Origin: Clostridium_AM sp963780135
GTDB lineage: Bacteria; Bacillota; Clostridia; Clostridiales; Clostridiaceae
Direction: 5' to 3'
NCBI GenBank assembly: GCA_963780135.1
Contig: CAWAAR010000001.1
Coordinates: 124,001 to 188,000, forward strand
Length of the DNA stretch: 64,000 nucleotides
Shown here one piece after another: positions 54,268-63,946 of the stretch (positions are counted from its first letter, which is position 1; the number at the start of each line of letters is the position of its first letter). Position numbers and translations under genes: made by a program. The notes beneath the pieces are model-generated. The model was not told where the DNA came from. It did no database searches and saw nothing but the letters and a program-made list of their open reading frames with translations.

Positions 54268-56718
54268 CTAAACTATATCATTTAAAATCATAAGAATAGC
54301 TAATTTAGCCATATTAAAAATAGAATTTCTTTCCTCACTTATTACTATTTTTTCACTTATCATGCCACTGCCATCATTGCTTATAGTGAAAAGGGATGCT
54401 ATATTTTTCTTTAAAGAATACTCTACTAAATTGTTTAGCATATCTTTAGCACTTTCTCTTTTATTCAATAATTCACATACATAATTTAATGTATTTTCGG
54501 CCTTTTGCATGTTTTTTTCTTTAAGTATTTGTTTTTCTTTAACTTTATCTAAAGCTAAAATTATAAGTTTTCCTATATTATCTTCCATTTTAAAATCTTC
54601 ATTAACACATTTATTACATATAAACTCTACAGATTTATTTAACTGTTTAAAATATATGTCTATATCCTCATCACCCAAAATAAATGCCAATAAAACCATA
54701 GCTGTAGTTTCTACTTTGTCTTCTGTACTACTATCTTCATAGTCTACAAAAGCTCCTTCTGCAAATTGATTTTTAGCAATTATTCTTAAAAGCTTTTCTC
54801 TTGGGTATTTTTTATTAAGATATAAATTATCACCCTTAAGCTTTGAAATTTTTTCTTCAATTATTCCTTGATCATGTGTTTTATACAAAAATCCTGATTT
54901 ATCTGATGTTTCTAAATTTTCCTCTTCAATTTCCTCTGACAAAGTAGTTTCCTGCACTCTAATAGGAATTATATTCTTAAGTCCTATACCTAGTACTGGC
55001 TCTTCTCTAAGTTCCATAAAAATAAATGTAGTTTCAGGGCTTATTAGTCCATTTTTTTTGGATACTTGGATAACTTTTTTCCTCATGGCTTCCTTTACTT
55101 CTCCACGTTGTGCCAGCATATTAAATTCAATAGATTTAATTCTTTTTCTTGCCCACACTTTTTTCAGTAAATTAGCATTATCCTCTGTGTTAAAGTTATC
55201 TAAATTTATTTTCTTTACATATTCCTTATCTCCAACTTTTCCACTTATAACTATTTCATCACTTACTTCTCCTATTACATAAGCAAAAATTGAAAAAGCC
55301 TCTCTATCATACATGTAATCTATAGTTCTTGGATAAGTGGATTGAACCTTCATGCCACCCCAATTTATTTGTATATCATCTACTTCTGGATTTTGAATTC
55401 TCTTAAACTGTTTTAATACTACATGTTCTATTCTTCGGCCTTTGTTTATAAACTCAGCTTTACCAAAGCTTTCATGAGCTAATTTGTTTAAGAAGTAATT
55501 ATTGGTTTCTGAATCAAAACCAAAGGTAAATATTCTATTATCCCCTAAGTTTTCCTTTACATAACCTAATATTTCATCTTCTTCTTCAACCTCATCATCT
55601 GTGAAAATTAATATAGTATTATGTCCTCCCTCATTTTCAAGGCTGTATTTTATGGCTCCAAATATATCTGCATCATTTTCTGTAACCAAGTTTTCTATCC
55701 ACTCTGATGCTTTTTTTAGGGTTTCAGAATTAAATTCAGCCATTCCTTCATCCCAAAAATATTTTAAAGTCTCTCCCATTGCAATAATATCAAAAGTATC
55801 TCCTTCTTCAAGGTTTCTTATACAAATTTGCAATGCGTTTTTAGCCTGTTCTAGTTTATCACCCTTCATAGTATCTGAAATATCTATAAGAAAAACATAA
55901 CTCTCTTTCTGTTCTTCTTCAAAATAATCTAGTTTAGGAATCATCCTAATATAAACTATTCTTCTATCTTCATCATTTTCTTTGTACTCATAGATCATGC
56001 CGTCCGCTTCTAAAGATTCCTTTTCCTTCATGATAAGCACAAAATCTCTATCCATAGCTTCATAATCATCTTGTAAATTAATTTTAGCTACAGTATCTCC
56101 TTCTCTTTCTATTTTCAATTTATGATAAGGAGATTCAAAATCTAATTTACACAAAGATTCTACTATAATATTAGTTCTGAACTGAAATTCATTGTCATCT
56201 GATTTTTTCTTTACAATTTTATTTACCAAACTATTTCTTAAATTATTAAATTTTGAATTTGCATCTATTTTTGTTGGTTCATAAATTGCAGGAATTATAA
56301 GCTTAAACCTATTATCTTTATATTCAAGTTCATCTATATATGATAACTTTATTTTAACTGTTTCCCCAGCTATGATTTTTCCTATAGCTATTTTAAAATT
56401 ATGAGGTTTAAGTTCTTCCAAGAAAACAGTATTCTCGCCTCTATTTTTTGCATTTTCATAAATCTTTAGTGCCTTTTCTTTTTCCTCTACTATAGTTTTT
56501 AAAGTTTTTCCTCCTATTTCTGCTTCAAAACCTGATATTATAGCTGTTTTAGGTATTGGAAAAACATATATTCCTTCTATATCACCTCTGCTTTTATTCT
56601 CATATACTTGATTTATGGATATTTCAGCATATTCTCCGCAAATGTTACCATTTATGGCTACTTCCTTTAATATCATTGCTTCAGTATTTCCTTTTATTTC
56701 TTTTATACTATAACCCAT
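54268..56718 (-). CDS. VIT and von Willebrand factor A domain protein
   Basis: This 816-aa protein has no signal peptide. The VIT domain (about residues 1-130) contains SRGDIEGIYVFPIPKTAIISGFEAEIGG. The vWA domain (about 270-440) has a MIDAS-like DISDTMKG, with Thr in place of the last Ser, and FTDDEVEEEDEI. Beta-rich and helical regions follow to the end. Bacterial VIT-vWA proteins resemble inter-alpha-trypsin inhibitor heavy chains, and their roles are unknown. GGGAGAG spacing picks the ATG at 56718; the TTG two codons before is unlikely. Confidence 0.88.
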   Translation of the reverse strand: MGYSIKEIKGNTEAMILKEVAINGNICGEYAEISINQVYENKSRGDIEGIYVFPIPKTAIISGFEAEIGGKTLKTIVEEKEKALKIYENAKNRGENTVFLEELKPHNFKIAIGKIIAGETVKIKLSYIDELEYKDNRFKLIIPAIYEPTKIDANSKFNNLRNSLVNKIVKKKSDDNEFQFRTNIIVESLCKLDFESPYHKLKIEREGDTVAKINLQDDYEAMDRDFVLIMKEKESLEADGMIYEYKENDEDRRIVYIRMIPKLDYFEEEQKESYVFLIDISDTMKGDKLEQAKNALQICIRNLEEGDTFDIIAMGETLKYFWDEGMAEFNSETLKKASEWIENLVTENDADIFGAIKYSLENEGGHNTILIFTDDEVEEEDEILGYVKENLGDNRIFTFGFDSETNNYFLNKLAHESFGKAEFINKGRRIEHVVLKQFKRIQNPEVDDIQINWGGMKVQSTYPRTIDYMYDREAFSIFAYVIGEVSDEIVISGKVGDKEYVKKINLDNFNTEDNANLLKKVWARKRIKSIEFNMLAQRGEVKEAMRKKVIQVSKKNGLISPETTFIFMELREEPVLGIGLKNIIPIRVQETTLSEEIEEENLETSDKSGFLYKTHDQGIIEEKISKLKGDNLYLNKKYPREKLLRIIAKNQFAEGAFVDYEDSSTEDKVETTAMVLLAFILGDEDIDIYFKQLNKSVEFICNKCVNEDFKMEDNIGKLIILALDKVKEKQILKEKNMQKAENTLNYVCELLNKRESAKDMLNNLVEYSLKKNIASLFTISNDGSGMISEKIVISEERNSIFNMAKLAILMILNDIV

Positions 56719-56948
56719 GGACAACTCTCCCTTTTATAAACTTTATATTTTAATTCATAGACATATACACCTTATTTTATTCCATAAAAAAAAATAATAT
56801 CCTTCATAAAATTCGATTTTTTAAATAATATATTTTAAGTACTGTTGAAAAAAAACTTTTTTGCTAATATACTAAATAGTGTTATCAATGATTCTTAAGC
56901 TGAAATGGTAGCAATGGGATAAAAAACTAGAAAGGATAAGTGAATTAA

Positions 56949-58868
56949 ATGAACTTAATATCTTTAGAAAATATATGCAAAAGCTACGGTGAAAAAAACA
57001 TTTTAAATAATATATGCTTAGGTATAAATGAAGGAGAAAAAATAGGTCTTATCGGTATAAATGGTACAGGTAAATCTACATTACTGAAAATAATTGCTGG
57101 TGAGGAAAGTTATGCTAGTGGAAATATAATAACTGCTAATGGTCTAACAATTAATTGCCTTTCTCAAAACACTCATTTTCAGGAAGATGCTACAGTTATA
57201 GAACAATTATTTAAAGGTAATTCTCCTGTTATGAAGCTTTTAAGAGAATATGAAAGCGCTCTTAAATCTTTAGAAAAAAATCCTGAAAATGAAACAAATC
57301 AAAAAAAGCTTTCTGACTTAACAACTAAAATGGACGGACTAAATGCTTGGCAAATAGAAAGTGATGCTAAAACTATACTTACTAAACTTAATATTTTTGA
57401 TTTTCATGCAAAAGTAGGTACCCTTTCAGGTGGACAAAAAAAGAGAATAGCTCTTGCAGGTGCATTAATAACTCCTGCAGATTTGTTAATTTTAGATGAG
57501 CCCACTAACCATATTGATAATGATACTGTGGATTGGCTTGAAAATTATCTAAACAATAGAAAAGGCTCTTTACTTATGATAACACATGACAGATATTTTT
57601 TAGACAGAGTAACCAATAGAATACTAGAGCTATATAATGGTAATCTTTACAGCTACTCTGGAAATTACAGTATTTTTATAGAAAAAAAATTAGAGAGAGA
57701 GGCATTAGAAAACGTCTTAGAAAGTAGACGTGAAAATCTTTTTCGTAGAGAATTATCCTGGATAAGAAGAGGAGCAAAAGCTAGAAGTACAAAACAAAAA
57801 GCTAGAATTCAGAGATTTGAAGAGCTTAAAGATACTAAAATAGATAAAACTCCTGATAAAGTTCAAATGTCTTCTGCAAGTACTAGGTTGGGCAAAAAAG
57901 TTATAGAATTAGAAAACATAAGTAAATCCTTTGAAAAGAAAAAACTCGTAAATAATTTCAGTTATATATTTTCACCAAATGATAGAGTTGGTATAATTGG
58001 TTTAAATGGCATTGGCAAGTCAACATTTTTAAATATATGTGCTGGAAAACTTAAACCAGATTCTGGAGAAATTTCTATAGGTGAAACAGTAAAAATAGGA
58101 TATTTCTCTCAAGAAAGCAGTGAAATAAATGAAACTTTAAGAGTTATAGATTATATAAAAGAAGCTGGTGAATTTGTAAAAGCTTCCGATGGAGAAACTT
58201 TAAGTGCATCTGCAATGTTAGAAAGATTTCTATTTACACCAGAAATGCAATGGACCCCTATATCAAAGCTTTCTGGAGGTGAAAAGAGGAGACTTCAACT
58301 ACTTAGGGTACTTATGGAAGCTCCTAATGTATTGATGCTGGATGAACCTACTAATGATTTGGATATAGAAACTTTAACTATATTAGAAGATTATTTAGAT
58401 AGCTTTTCTGGCGCAGTGATATCTGTATCTCATGATAGATATTTTTTAGATAAGACTTGTGAAAAACTTTTAATTTTTCATGGAAATTGTACTATAGAAC
58501 ATTATACTGGAAACTATAGTGACTATATAGAAAAATCACAAATGGAAAAAAAGGAAGAAACTACAGCAGCCTCTGAAAAAAATCTTAAACCAAATTATAA
58601 AGAAGAAAAAAAGAAAAATAAAATCTTAAAATTTTCTTATAAAGAGCAAAAAGAATTTGAAGAAATAGATGGACTTATTGAAAATGTGGAAAGTGAGTTG
58701 AAAAGTATAGATTCACAAATAAATTCTACTGGCAGCGATTATGATCTTCTACAAAAACTTTTACCTTTGAAAAATGAATACAAGGAAAAACTTGATTATT
58801 TGTTAGAGCGATGGACTTATTTAAATGAGCTAGCAGAAAAAATAGAAAGTGCTAAATGTCTGGATTAA
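56949..58868 (+). CDS. uup: ABC-F family ATPase, Uup type
   Basis: This 639-aa protein has two ABC domains and no membrane part. Domain 1 has GINGTGKST, LSGGQKKR and LLILDEPTNHID; domain 2 has GLNGIGKST, LSGGEKRRLQLL and VLMLDEPTNDLD. The interdomain linker (RRELSWIRRGAKARSTKQKARIQRF) is the ABC-F linker, and the C-terminal 90 residues are a coiled coil (about 545-639) as in Uup, which binds branched DNA and ribosomes. It acts in translation or DNA-related quality control; a drug-resistance ABC-F is less likely. Confidence 0.93.
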   Translation: MNLISLENICKSYGEKNILNNICLGINEGEKIGLIGINGTGKSTLLKIIAGEESYASGNIITANGLTINCLSQNTHFQEDATVIEQLFKGNSPVMKLLREYESALKSLEKNPENETNQKKLSDLTTKMDGLNAWQIESDAKTILTKLNIFDFHAKVGTLSGGQKKRIALAGALITPADLLILDEPTNHIDNDTVDWLENYLNNRKGSLLMITHDRYFLDRVTNRILELYNGNLYSYSGNYSIFIEKKLEREALENVLESRRENLFRRELSWIRRGAKARSTKQKARIQRFEELKDTKIDKTPDKVQMSSASTRLGKKVIELENISKSFEKKKLVNNFSYIFSPNDRVGIIGLNGIGKSTFLNICAGKLKPDSGEISIGETVKIGYFSQESSEINETLRVIDYIKEAGEFVKASDGETLSASAMLERFLFTPEMQWTPISKLSGGEKRRLQLLRVLMEAPNVLMLDEPTNDLDIETLTILEDYLDSFSGAVISVSHDRYFLDKTCEKLLIFHGNCTIEHYTGNYSDYIEKSQMEKKEETTAASEKNLKPNYKEEKKKNKILKFSYKEQKEFEEIDGLIENVESELKSIDSQINSTGSDYDLLQKLLPLKNEYKEKLDYLLERWTYLNELAEKIESAKCLD

Positions 58869-58895
58869 CATCCTGACATTAGCACTTCCTTTTTT
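58848..58895 (+). terminator. terminator of uup
   Basis: AGTGCTAAATGTC pairs with GACATTAGCACT (one bulged A), followed by TCCTTTTTTACTT. The left arm is the end of the uup coding region; the convergent glycosyltransferase gene ends at 58898. Confidence 0.85.
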
Positions 58896-58897
58896 AC

Positions 58898-60298
58898 TTA
58901 TTCAACTTCTTGAATACTTATCTGTCTTATATGCTTAGTATGACTCCATTCCTTATTGTTTTTATCTAATATTCCTTGAATAGTTATTGGAATCCAAGTT
59001 AAAGTATATATTCCATATAATAAATACCATATAAAGATTTTTAATGAGTGTTTTCTATCTATTATGCCTATAAATACTACAAATAAAGCTATATACATAA
59101 GGCTGCCTAAAATCATTTCTTTAAATGTAGGTTGATTTCCAAAAACATATGAAATTGCAAATACATTTAAAGAGTATACTACAAATACACTTAACATTTT
59201 CTTAGATAGCTTTCTTTCTAGTACCAATATTAGTGGTGTAAATAAAAATTGAACTATACTGAATGTTTTCCACAAAGCAGGTGTGAATAGATAATTAATA
59301 ACAAATATATTTAAACCATGTTCACTATTACTTTGCATTACAGTAAGTATTGCTGAAACACCTATAAACAATGTTACATAAGGCTGCATAGTATATAATG
59401 CGCAGTCTAGCACTGTAAAATTTCTTTCTAATACAGCTTTCTTAATAAGTTTAAAGAAAAATCTTGAGGATACATCAGCAAAACCCTGCATCCATCTTTT
59501 TCTTTGATTCCATGATTGTTTTAATGTTAAAGGCTTTTCATCATACACTATTGCATTATGAGCCCATCCTACTTTATGACCATTAAGTACAAGTTTACAA
59601 GTAAACTCCAAATCCTCTGTAAGACAAGTAGATCCCCATCCAAGTTTTTTTAAAGTTTCTGTTTCCATGCAGAATCCTGTACCACCTATTTGATTTGATA
59701 GTCCCAAATTTGATCTTCCTAATTGAAACAATCTGTTAGTTGACCAAAATGATATAGAATAAGACTGAGTTATCCAAGAATCATTAGGATTTTTGCTATC
59801 TATGTAACCCTGAACAACTTTATAGCCTTTACTCAATTTATAATTCATTTCATTAAGAAAGTTCTTTGAAACCAAATTATCTGCATCAAAAATAGCTATA
59901 GCATCATATTTAGTGTCCATTTTAAATATTCTATCAAACATCCACTCCAGAGCAAAACCTTTTCCTCTCTTATCTGGAACATTTCTTTCATATACCTTCC
60001 CGCCATGGTTTTGGGCAATTTCTACAGTTTTATCAGTACAATTGTCAGCAATGACAAAAATATCATATAAATCTTTAGGGTAATCTAGTTCCTTAAGGCT
60101 ATCTACAATTTTGCCTACAACCATTTCTTCATCGTGTGCTGCAACTAGCAGAGCAAACTTTCTTTCTGGTTTATAGTTTTCTGCTTCTCTGTCATCTTTT
60201 TTGTAAATTCCAAACAAGGAAAGTATTAAGTAGTACATCGTAATTACGAACACCGATATTTGGAAAACAGCTGTGAAATTAAAAATAAACTCTTTCAT
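58898..60298 (-). CDS. membrane glycosyltransferase, family 2
   Basis: This 466-aa protein has an N-terminal transmembrane helix (about 8-30), the GT2 catalytic domain with LLVAAHDEE, FVIADNCTDKT, acidic motif IFDADNLV, TEDLEF, and QRKRW as the processive-type QxxRW, then four to five C-terminal helices. This is the layout of membrane synthases that extend polysaccharides or add surface sugars (PgaC/cellulose-synthase-like). No partner genes lie nearby, so the product is unknown. AAGGAAGG precedes ATG. Confidence 0.9.
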   Translation of the reverse strand: MKEFIFNFTAVFQISVFVITMYYLILSLFGIYKKDDREAENYKPERKFALLVAAHDEEMVVGKIVDSLKELDYPKDLYDIFVIADNCTDKTVEIAQNHGGKVYERNVPDKRGKGFALEWMFDRIFKMDTKYDAIAIFDADNLVSKNFLNEMNYKLSKGYKVVQGYIDSKNPNDSWITQSYSISFWSTNRLFQLGRSNLGLSNQIGGTGFCMETETLKKLGWGSTCLTEDLEFTCKLVLNGHKVGWAHNAIVYDEKPLTLKQSWNQRKRWMQGFADVSSRFFFKLIKKAVLERNFTVLDCALYTMQPYVTLFIGVSAILTVMQSNSEHGLNIFVINYLFTPALWKTFSIVQFLFTPLILVLERKLSKKMLSVFVVYSLNVFAISYVFGNQPTFKEMILGSLMYIALFVVFIGIIDRKHSLKIFIWYLLYGIYTLTWIPITIQGILDKNNKEWSHTKHIRQISIQEVE

Positions 60299-60607
60299 TA
60301 CAAAAATCCTTCCTTTTTTACATTATATTATCCTTTAGTTATTTACATATATAAAATACCGTATATCATGATACCACAAATTTCGCATACATAAGGTATA
60401 TTTCGCAATTTTCTGATTGTTAATTTTTTATTACTTAACTATAATTTTTTCAAATAATTACGTTTTAAATCATTTGTAAAAACTATACTAATCAATATGT
60501 ACTTATACTATAATTTATTTTAAAATAATGTTACTATATATATTGTGTTAACCAATTTTTTTTAAAATATACAATTATTTAATTTTCTTGAAAGGTGGCT
60601 CTTTAAA
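60299..60607. other. non-coding interval between divergent genes
   Basis: 309 bp of very AT-rich sequence between the glycosyltransferase and yedF. It must hold both promoters, but I could not fix a clear one, and no RNA structure is visible. Confidence 0.4.
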
Positions 60608-61189
60608 ATGGCACATATAGTTGATTGTAAAGGATTAAAATGTCCTCAACCTGTTATTAATACCAAAAAGTTTTTTGACTCTGTAGAACAAGGTGAAGCT
60701 ACTATTATAGTAGATAATGAAGTTTCTAAAAACAATGTTTCAAAATTTGCTGAAAATAATGGTTTTAAATATGAATCTGAAGAAAAAGAGGGTCTTTACT
60801 ATATATCTATAACTAAAGCTTCTTGTATGTGTAAACCTATGAATTTTGATGAAAAGAAACTTGTTATAGTAGTTTCTACTGACAAACTTGGTCTTGGCGA
60901 TGATAAATTAGGAACAGCTTTAATGAAAAGCTATTTATACGCTTTAAGTGAAAGTGATAACCTTCCTTCTGATATACTATTTTTAAATAGTGGTGTTAAA
61001 CTTACTTGCCAAGACTCTGAATCTATTGAAAGTATTAAAGTTCTTAAAGAAAAAGGCGTATCCATATTAAACTGCGGAACTTGTCTTGATTTTTATGGAT
61101 TAAAGGAAAAATTACTTATAGGTGAAATTACTAATATGTACACCATAGTTGAAAAAATGAATTCTTCAGACAACACAATTAAATTATAA
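60608..61189 (+). CDS. yedF: selenium metabolism protein YedF
   Basis: This 193-aa protein has an N-terminal TusA-like domain with CPQP (Cys12) and a C-terminal DsrE-like domain with LNSGVKLTC and ILNCGTCLDFY. This fusion is the YedF family found in organisms that use selenium, often near selD and SelU/cysteine desulfurase genes. Here it stands alone in the window but agrees with the Se-type xanthine dehydrogenase at 49805. It probably moves sulfur or selenium between proteins. AAAGGTGG precedes ATG. Confidence 0.92.
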   Translation: MAHIVDCKGLKCPQPVINTKKFFDSVEQGEATIIVDNEVSKNNVSKFAENNGFKYESEEKEGLYYISITKASCMCKPMNFDEKKLVIVVSTDKLGLGDDKLGTALMKSYLYALSESDNLPSDILFLNSGVKLTCQDSESIESIKVLKEKGVSILNCGTCLDFYGLKEKLLIGEITNMYTIVEKMNSSDNTIKL

Positions 61190-61219
61190 TTAAGCTAGTC
61201 TTTCAAACTTTAAAAATAT

Positions 61220-61243
61220 TGCGAAGCAAAGCTTTGCTTCGCA
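61220..61243. terminator. palindromic terminator between yedF and the nitrilase gene
   Basis: TGCGAAGCAAAG / CTTTGCTTCGCA is a perfect 12-bp inverted repeat without spacer; in RNA the loop would be the central bases. It separates convergent genes. Confidence 0.65.
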
Positions 61244-61276
61244 TTATGTCTATTATTCTAAGTTTATCATAAGTAA

Positions 61277-62110
61277 CTACTCTTTATATTCTAACTTATA
61301 CAAATCTGTTCTTCTATGTTTGAGCAAAGGTAAAGATTCTCTTATTTCGTCTATATAATCCAAATCTATACTTTGCATCAGTATACCTTCATTTTCATCT
61401 AGCCTATTTATTACTTTTCCCCATGGATCAACTACTAAAGAATTCCCATAAGCTACATAAGAATAATTGTTATTTCTAGCTGGAGATACTCCTACCATAT
61501 AAAGCTGATTGTCTAACGCTCTGCTCTTAAATAAAGTTTCCCAATGTGAAGGGCCTGTGGTCATATTGAATGCAGCAGGTATAAACACTATTTTAGCTCC
61601 TTTAAGCGCCATAATTCTAGTAAGCTCTGGAAACCTTATATCGTAACAAATAGCTACCCCTATTTTACCCCATTTAGTATCTACAATTGTAACTTTATCT
61701 CCTGCTGTTAAAACCTCTGATTCCTTAAATTTAACACCATTTTTTATGTCTATATCAAACAAATGCATTTTTCTATGCTTCCCAATTAAATCTCCTTCAT
61801 TATTAAATATAAAGGATGAATTGTATACTTTTCCTTCATGTAACTCTGGAATAGATCCACCTATTAAATATATTTTTTTTTCTTTAGAAATTTCTGAAAG
61901 CATACTTAAAGTTTCATCTTTCAAAGAACTTTCTGCGTATTCTCTAAAATGCTTGTTATTATATGGACAATTAAACATTTCTGGAAGAACTACAATCTCA
62001 GCTCCTAATTTTGCTGCTTTACATATCATGTTTTTTGCTTTTTCAACATTTAGTCCTTTCGAAGTTTTTTCCACCATCATTTGACATAAGCCTATTTTCA
62101 CTTCATTCAT
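61277..62110 (-). CDS. carbon-nitrogen hydrolase (NIT2/omega-amidase-like)
   Basis: This 277-aa nitrilase-superfamily enzyme has the catalytic triad Glu44 (VVLPEMFNCPY), Lys in GKHRKMHLFDI (about 111) and Cys in IGVAICYDIRFPE (about 153). This motif set suits omega-amidase/NIT2 or deaminated-glutathione amidase, which hydrolyse alpha-ketoglutaramate-like amides. GGAGG precedes the ATG. It lies 43 bp downstream of the nitroreductase gene, probably the same transcript. Confidence 0.92.
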   Translation of the reverse strand: MNEVKIGLCQMMVEKTSKGLNVEKAKNMICKAAKLGAEIVVLPEMFNCPYNNKHFREYAESSLKDETLSMLSEISKEKKIYLIGGSIPELHEGKVYNSSFIFNNEGDLIGKHRKMHLFDIDIKNGVKFKESEVLTAGDKVTIVDTKWGKIGVAICYDIRFPELTRIMALKGAKIVFIPAAFNMTTGPSHWETLFKSRALDNQLYMVGVSPARNNNYSYVAYGNSLVVDPWGKVINRLDENEGILMQSIDLDYIDEIRESLPLLKHRRTDLYKLEYKE

Positions 62111-62153
62111 AAACTTCCTCCGTTTTCTGATTGTTTTATATTATCAGTTAATT

Positions 62154-62723
62154 TTAATCGTGAAATTTTCCTTGAAAAACAATCTCCTCTAAAGGTTTTC
62201 TATCTCCTGGATCTTCTCTTTCCTTTAAACTTTCATCTAGATCCTCTTTATTTCCAATAATACCAACGGCTATTACTGCCATAATATCATACTCTTCTGG
62301 TATATTTAATAGTTTTCTTCCTTCTTCCTTTTTAAATCCTCCCATAGCATGAGTTATAAGTCCTCTTCTTTGGGCTTCTAAAGACAAATACGCCCAAGCA
62401 GTTCCTGCATCAAATTTATACCAATAATTATCTTTTCCATTCATGTCAAAAGTTTTTTTAGATATTATTGTAATAAGAACCGTTGCCTTATCTGCCCATA
62501 TTCTATTACTATCCAAAAGGAGTTTTCTCATATTTTCAAGATCTTTTTCTTCTTCAGCCAAAATAAATTTCCAAGGTTGTTCATTAAAACAAGATGGTGC
62601 ATATCTAGCTGCTTCTAAAATAGACCAAATATCTCTTTCCTTTACTTTTTTATCACTTATGGATCTAGGTGACCATCTCTCCTTAATTTCATCCATTATA
62701 TTGTAATTAAAATCTCTACTCAT
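62154..62723 (-). CDS. nitroreductase family protein
   Basis: This 189-aa FMN-dependent oxidoreductase has RWSPRSISDKKV near the start, then AARYAPSCFNEQPWKFILA at about 36-54 (FMN site), and MAVIAVGIIGN near 150. It probably reduces quinones or nitro compounds with NAD(P)H; the natural substrate is unknown. GGGGAG precedes ATG. A remnant of the structured repeat lies about 40 bp upstream. Confidence 0.9.
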   Translation of the reverse strand: MSRDFNYNIMDEIKERWSPRSISDKKVKERDIWSILEAARYAPSCFNEQPWKFILAEEEKDLENMRKLLLDSNRIWADKATVLITIISKKTFDMNGKDNYWYKFDAGTAWAYLSLEAQRRGLITHAMGGFKKEEGRKLLNIPEEYDIMAVIAVGIIGNKEDLDESLKEREDPGDRKPLEEIVFQGKFHD

Positions 62724-62762
62724 TAATTTTTATCTCCCCTCAATGTTTACTTTTCCTATCAA

Positions 62763-62825
62763 GTGATTCTTAGGTTAATCTGGATTTTGCTTATGAGCAT
62801 TGCTCTTACCTTATAAAAGCTTGTC
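62763..62825 (+). repeat. structured repeat element B, truncated relative of element A
   Basis: It starts at GTGATTCTTAG exactly like element A (2963 downward on the minus strand) and keeps a TGGATTTTGCTTATGAG segment close to A's TGGAGTTTGCTTGTGAG. The first stem is kept with different bases (GGT/ACC here, GACT/AGTC in A), and the inner hairpin is GAGCA/TGCTC in place of TACGATCGTA. Similarity fades after about 65 bp. Confidence 0.5.
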
Positions 62826-63063
62826 AAATATTATTTAGTCATTTAACTCATATAAACCTTAGAAAAACTGATCATACTACATTACATTATTTGAAAGTTA
62901 AGTTATTTATAGAAATATTTTTATACTTTATTCTAATTATAGTTTATTCAATTCTGAAAATAAATGATATTTGAAAATTTACTATATTATTTCAATAAAA
63001 GTTTACAAATTTCTATGCTAAACTTTTGTAAGAACTTAATATAAAATGTACATACTTACCTTA

Positions 63064-63091
63064 TTGACATTTATTCATAGTGTTATATACT
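63064..63091 (+). promoter_or_regulatory. promoter of tcdA
   Basis: TTGACA (63064-63069), 16 bp, TATACT (63086-63091), about 50 bp upstream of the start codon. Confidence 0.7.
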
Positions 63092-63140
63092 ATAATGCGT
63101 AAGCTCAAATTCCAATATTATAACTAAAGGAGATATATCT

Positions 63141-63908
63141 ATGAAACAACATTCACTTTCAAGAACAGAACTATTAATAGGAAATACTTCCTTAGAAAAA
63201 CTAAAAAACAGTACTGTGGTTATTTTAGGTTTGGGTGGAGTAGGAAGTTTTTCCTTTGAAGCTTTAGTAAGAGCTGGTGTGGGACATCTTATATTGGTGG
63301 ATGATGACACTATTTGCTTAACTAATATAAATAGACAAATACATGCAAATTTTAATACTTTAGGTAAATCCAAAGTAGAAGTTTTAAAAGAAAGAGCTTT
63401 GCAAATAAACCCTAATTGCGAGGTAACACTTCATCAAACTTTCATAAAAGAAGATAATATAGAAACCATAATACCATTGAACGCAGACTATGTAATTGAC
63501 GCTATTGATACAGTTTCTTCAAAATTGTCTTTAGTAGTATGGTGTAAAAATCATAACATAAATATAATAAGCTGTATGGGTACTGGTAATAAACTAGATC
63601 CTACTCAATTTAAAATATCTGACATATATGATACAAAAATATGCCCTCTAGCAAAAGTTATGAGACATGAACTTAGAAAAAGAGAAATTGAAAATTTAAA
63701 AGTTCTCTATTCAGAAGAAATGCCCTTAAAGCCCAAATCAGAAGATGTTATAACTTGTAAAGAAGGCTGTGTATGTTCTGGCGGCACTAAGAAATGTGCT
63801 ATAAAGAGGCAAATACCTGGCAGTATTTCTTTTGTTCCACCAGTAGCAGGTATGATAATAGGTGGCGAGGTTATAAAAGATATATTAAATATAAATTCTA
63901 AAAAATAA
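63141..63908 (+). CDS. tcdA: tRNA threonylcarbamoyladenosine dehydratase
   Basis: This 255-aa ThiF/E1-like protein has the ATP-binding GLGGVGS at residues 30-36, DDDTICLTNINRQIHA at about 54-69, IDAIDTVSSK at about 120, and a Cys motif GCVCSGGTKKC near 207. TcdA cyclises t6A37 to ct6A in tRNAs that read ANN codons. It lacks the MoaD/ThiS partners that true sulfur-carrier activators have nearby. AAAGGAG is 8 bp before ATG. Confidence 0.93.
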   Translation: MKQHSLSRTELLIGNTSLEKLKNSTVVILGLGGVGSFSFEALVRAGVGHLILVDDDTICLTNINRQIHANFNTLGKSKVEVLKERALQINPNCEVTLHQTFIKEDNIETIIPLNADYVIDAIDTVSSKLSLVVWCKNHNINIISCMGTGNKLDPTQFKISDIYDTKICPLAKVMRHELRKREIENLKVLYSEEMPLKPKSEDVITCKEGCVCSGGTKKCAIKRQIPGSISFVPPVAGMIIGGEVIKDILNINSKK

Positions 63909-63946
63909 AGAGTTTTCTACACTATGTAGAAAACTCTTTATTTTTT
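63905..63946. terminator. bidirectional terminator after tcdA
   Basis: AAAGAGTTTTCTACA pairs with TGTAGAAAACTCTTT around two bases, then ATTTTTTAC. It overlaps the end of the convergent partial frame on the other strand. Confidence 0.85.
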
